DNA from: Centropus unirufus | Taxonomy: Eukaryota > Chordata > Aves > Cuculiformes > Centropidae | Direction of reading: 5' to 3' | Length of the DNA stretch: 64,000 nt | Assembly (NCBI GenBank): GCA_013397695.1 | Contig: VYZI01000107.1 | Location: forward strand, 1,463,659-1,527,658 | Shown here: in pieces, positions 60,581-64,000 of the stretch | Numbering within the stretch: the stretch's first letter is position 1 | Layout: each line of letters opens with the position of its first letter | Made by a program: the position numbers and the translations under genes | Notes under the pieces: generated by a model | Databases searched by the model: none | Seen by the model: the letters and a program-made list of their open reading frames with translations, nothing else | Told to the model about the DNA's origin: nothing

Positions 60581-62329
60581 CAAGTGGCAGGTCCCCAGGC
60601 ATTATTTTGGGCAATATTTTTTGCTGGAAGCAAGAAATTTTGTAACATGAACGTGAACTCAAGTAAACTCTTATTCTCACTGAAGTGAGCTGTGAACTCG
60701 TTGAGTGCGACCTGTTTTAGGGCACATCTGAGGAGCTTGTAACATTCCAGAGCTGCAAGACTTGCCTCCAGCCCACAGGATGCTCTGGGGGAGAGGCTTC
60801 CGTGCTGCTGGCTTTGGCTGGGTATTGGTTCTGTGGTGGTCCCAGCTGGGCTCATCTTGCCATGGGAGCAGAGCCTTTCTCTTCTGTGATTATCTTTCTA
60901 CATTCAGGCTTACATTTATTCTGTCTAGCGAATGTTCATTAAGCCTTAGCTGGCTGCCTTAAGACGTAAAAATGGTTTTTCATTCTCACACGGCTACTTA
61001 TTTGTGAGGAGAAGTTATCTGCTCCTACTCGTCCCTCTGTATTTCATCAGTGGTCACTTTAGCCTGTTCATAGCACTGCAAAATAGTTCACACCTCTTCT
61101 TGCAGTTCAACCGAGTTAATCCTAAATATGTAACAAAACCTAAATCCATATAAACTGTGAGGGAGGGGGGAACTGACTGTCCAAGGGATGTTGGCCCCAA
61201 AGTGCCTCTGTTTGGAAATTTCTCATGCTGACGTTTCTGCCTGCTTACATAAGCTGGATGGCACTGCTGCGGAATAGATGAAGCATCTGTCTTGGATATT
61301 TATAAAAATGCCAATTTTGGAAAAGTGTAATTGGTTTATTTAATTTTTTGTAAGTAGAAAGGCTGGATGTGAATCACTATACGGGCTCTCTCAGGCCTGC
61401 AGGAGTTCTGCAGTGGACATGGGTCGTTTTTGGGCTGTGTTGCAGGGTGTGATGGTGTTGAGGAATGGCTTTGCTGAAGGCAGCTCTAAAAAGCCTGTCT
61501 CCTGGGAAGGCTTGACTCTAGAACTTTACCTTGACAGCAGGACTGTAGTTGTTATCCTCGTGCCTGTCACAGCAGCATGGACATGATGCTAGCAGCTCTT
61601 TCTCCCTCCTCTCTCCATGCATTGTTCCCAATATTGAGATGAAGATATGCTTCTCCTAGTTAAGAACAGGCTAGGGCTGTGCTGAAGGGAGGTTGAACCA
61701 GGTAAAGCACAGCCAGCTTTTGTACTGGGCAATAAAAAAAATGTCTCCTTGAAGTTCAAGGTCTCCCTCTTATCTTCCTAGTCAGGCAGCATAACTTCTA
61801 AGCTGGGTGTGCAGTTCTTTCTCTGACATCCCTACTCGTTTCACCCTCTGCATGGCCACGCATTTGCCTTGTATGAGGAGGCACAGCCCAGGAATAGATG
61901 TTACTGCTGACAGCCTAGAGTCTGATGGCAGAGACTGTAACCATTATTTTTGCAAATAGGTGATGATGATTTTACCACACTGTGACCTTTACTAGAGAAC
62001 CCCACCAGAGAGGAGACCACAGCTGCAATCACTAAAGAGGAAGCAACACCGGCACAGTATGGTGCTTGAAAGTGCTAGAAAAAATAGGCCTTTATTTTCT
62101 GGCCTAGTGAGGACACTAGAAGTGGCTTATCTGACATTATCTGCCCTGACTGATACTTTTGCTCATGGTGAGTGCACCACTATTCTCTTCTACAATCCCT
62201 TTTTTATCTAGGCGGTGGTGCGGTGCATGTGTTTACTCTAGAAGCCAACCTATTACTTGATAAATCTAAATCAGCAAGTTTTCAACATTTTCCAATTGTG
62301 ATCCCCTAACTGTTTTCCAGTGGTGGTGC

Positions 62330-62815
62330 AGCCTTTTAACTAGCAGATTTAGCTGTACTGACAACAGGTTTGCCTCCCTGTGTTGCAGACTTATTAGTAC
62401 TGTTCTTACTTTGTGGGGGTATTTCCACTGTAGGTTTTTCTGAAAACTGCATGTCTGGATCATCAATATCCTCCTAGTTAAATCTGTAATGCTCCAAGGC
62501 GGCAAATGTGGGCTAGATGGCAGTGCAGCCCTCTGATATGGTGCTACATTGCTGCTGTGGGGCAGCTTCCCCTTGCTGCACGCCGAGCATAAAGGCATCC
62601 TCCAAAGTATCCTTTTCCTCCAGATTTCACATCTGCTCTGTTGTGATGGTTGTGTGCCTCACTTCTTCCCTAAAATCCAACTGGAGCAGAAGGGGTAGAT
62701 GACCACATGTATGTGCCTCCTCCATTATCCACCAAGCACAGAGCCGGTCCTCCATCAAAATCGTTTCTGTAGTAGTGGATTTGGGGCAGTTGCCTACAAA
62801 ATCCGGGGACACCAA
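62330..62815 (-). pseudogene. Possible decayed coding remnant with several stops
   Basis: One minus-strand frame reads like protein across internal stops: pieces include LQLDFREEVRHTTITTEQM, then NLEEKDTLEDAFMLGVQQGE, then EDIDDPDMQFSEKPTVEIPP, separated by TGA, TAG and TAG codons. The composition (acidic, Gln, Ser, Thr) looks like a disordered protein or a retroelement product. I cannot name the parent. It could also be coincidence. Confidence 0.2.
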
Positions 62816-63745
62816 GTGATCTTAGACTGATGCCCACAGAAACATCCCTGCTGGAAACAGTGGGACAAGGCAGCCTCAAGTGCCCCAGCAAGGGAGAGGC
62901 AGGACACAGGGTACTCAGCAGTTGACTCCACTGCAGCCACTGTGGGAGGCACAGGTCACATCTGAGGCAGGTGATGGACCTACAAGCATTGCTAGGACAC
63001 TGCTCACATTCCCTCACCCTACAGGGTTTTGGGGCTACTCTGCCATTTCTATGTCACCGTTTGTTTTTCACCTCACATGGCAGGACATTTTTCTGGTGTG
63101 AACATGGCAGCAGTGCTTTCATGGCAGCTCTTTCTCCAGGAGGATCAGTAGAGGGTTTGTGTAGTTCACCAATTTTAGACAAGATAAGAAAGTGGGTAAC
63201 ATCTATTCCCCCAAATACTGTACCGTATGTATGGTATATCATACTTCTGGGAACTGGGCTTGCATCCCATCAACTTTAGAATGGCAGATACCCATATTTC
63301 AACTAAGCTCATGACTATCTGACCCCTAAAAGGCAACTTTCCAAAACTAGTAGCAGCAACGAACGCCTACAGCTGGAGCTCCCCTGAAAATAAAATCTGT
63401 CAAGACCATACTGGTCAACTTATTCCTGACTTTCAAGAAAAAATGGGGAAACACTTACACCCTCAGTGATGAGGTGAAAGTTTCAGCAGTAATGTGACAG
63501 ATCCAAGAAAAAAAAGTCTGAAAAAATTTTGATGGCCCCTTTTCCCTTCACTGCCTGTTCAGTGGTTACAAAAAAAAAAGTGCCACCAGTCAGGGTAAAA
63601 AATATTGCTGATGACCAGATCCAGAGCTAATTGAAATTAATCTTAGTGAAAGAGCTACAGAAAGATGCTCTTGCAAAGTCTTAATTAGATTTCAGCTAGA
63701 ACTCTAAAGGGGCCAGTTGTGTGAGAGAGGTTTCACCTGCTGTGC

Positions 63746-63768
63746 ATTTATTTATTTATTTATTTATT
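63746..63768. repeat. (ATTT)n microsatellite
   Basis: Five and a partial sixth ATTT unit in a perfect run. Confidence 0.95.
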
Positions 63769-64000
63769 GGTCTCCAACCTGCTGGTGGAATTTTGGGCAC
63801 AACCTGTTTGTTACCTCTGCTGGCAGGCAGAGGATATTTCTGAGTCCACCCACGTAAAGTCTGCACTGGCAAATATCTCTGGATGTTTGCATGCACATGC
63901 ACAAACAAATACACAGTCTGTGTTAAAAAAGCATTGCTGGGCTTATAAAGTCAAATAAAGACATAGTAAAAAGCAAAACGAAGGTGGCATAATTCTGTGT

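Larger units (their letters stand above)
59328..64000. other. AT-rich intergenic DNA
   Basis: No supported gene; holds the possible remnant at 62330-62815, the inverted repeat at 60564 and the (ATTT)n tract at 63746. Confidence 0.6.

Noticed and set aside
24960..64000. First exon of PHF21B
   Set aside because: No CpG-rich first exon or matching peptide is visible; it presumably lies further right.
1..64000. tRNA, rRNA, CRISPR array or bacterial-type operon
   Set aside because: No cloverleaf, ribosomal or repeat-spacer pattern was seen; the sequence is vertebrate nuclear DNA.

Overview
The window reads as vertebrate nuclear DNA, most likely from a bird. Three things show this: a spliced, well conserved nucleoporin gene (NUP50); several CR1 retroposon fragments, including copies with the characteristic ATTCTATG-type 3' tail; and an AT-rich background with one CpG island. 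There are no bacterial operons, ribosome binding sites or CRISPR arrays.

Only one gene can be called with confidence. NUP50 lies on the minus strand. Its seven coding exons run from 21037 (ATG) down to 11289 (stop) and encode 469 residues, every intron having GT-AG ends. A probable non-coding first exon ends at 24439 inside a CpG island (about 24040-24960) that carries GC boxes, a CCAAT box, an NRF1-like palindrome and two GTCACGTGG E-boxes. A long 3' UTR probably runs to about 7565, with an early alternative poly(A) signal. A CR1 copy (about 23327-23920) splits the CpG-rich DNA of intron 1.

Layout: 1-7432 is non-coding to my reading. In other tetrapods the gene converging on NUP50 from this side is KIAA0930, so this stretch may be its 3' UTR or the spacer, but I could not find its coding end here. 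7433-7483 is a CR1 tail remnant. 7565-24560 is NUP50. From about 24960 to 64000 is mostly gene-poor AT-rich DNA, as expected on the side where tetrapods carry PHF21B, whose coding exons I do not see. It contains CR1 fragments near 25683, 50285 and 59213, and a probable solo LTR near 32738-33245. It also contains two unassigned minus-strand exon-like ORFs (near 26967-27239 and 39438-39751), a stop-ridden coding-like stretch near 62330-62815, an isolated GC-rich block near 37400-37760, and several small tandem duplications and perfect inverted repeats.

I found no convincing new multi-gene system. The observations most worth following are the uORF that would overlap the NUP50 start codon, the CpG/CRE/ISRE-containing block in intron 1, the alternative 3' ends of NUP50, and the unassigned minus-strand ORF with nearby poly(A) signals at about 26.1-27.25 kb.
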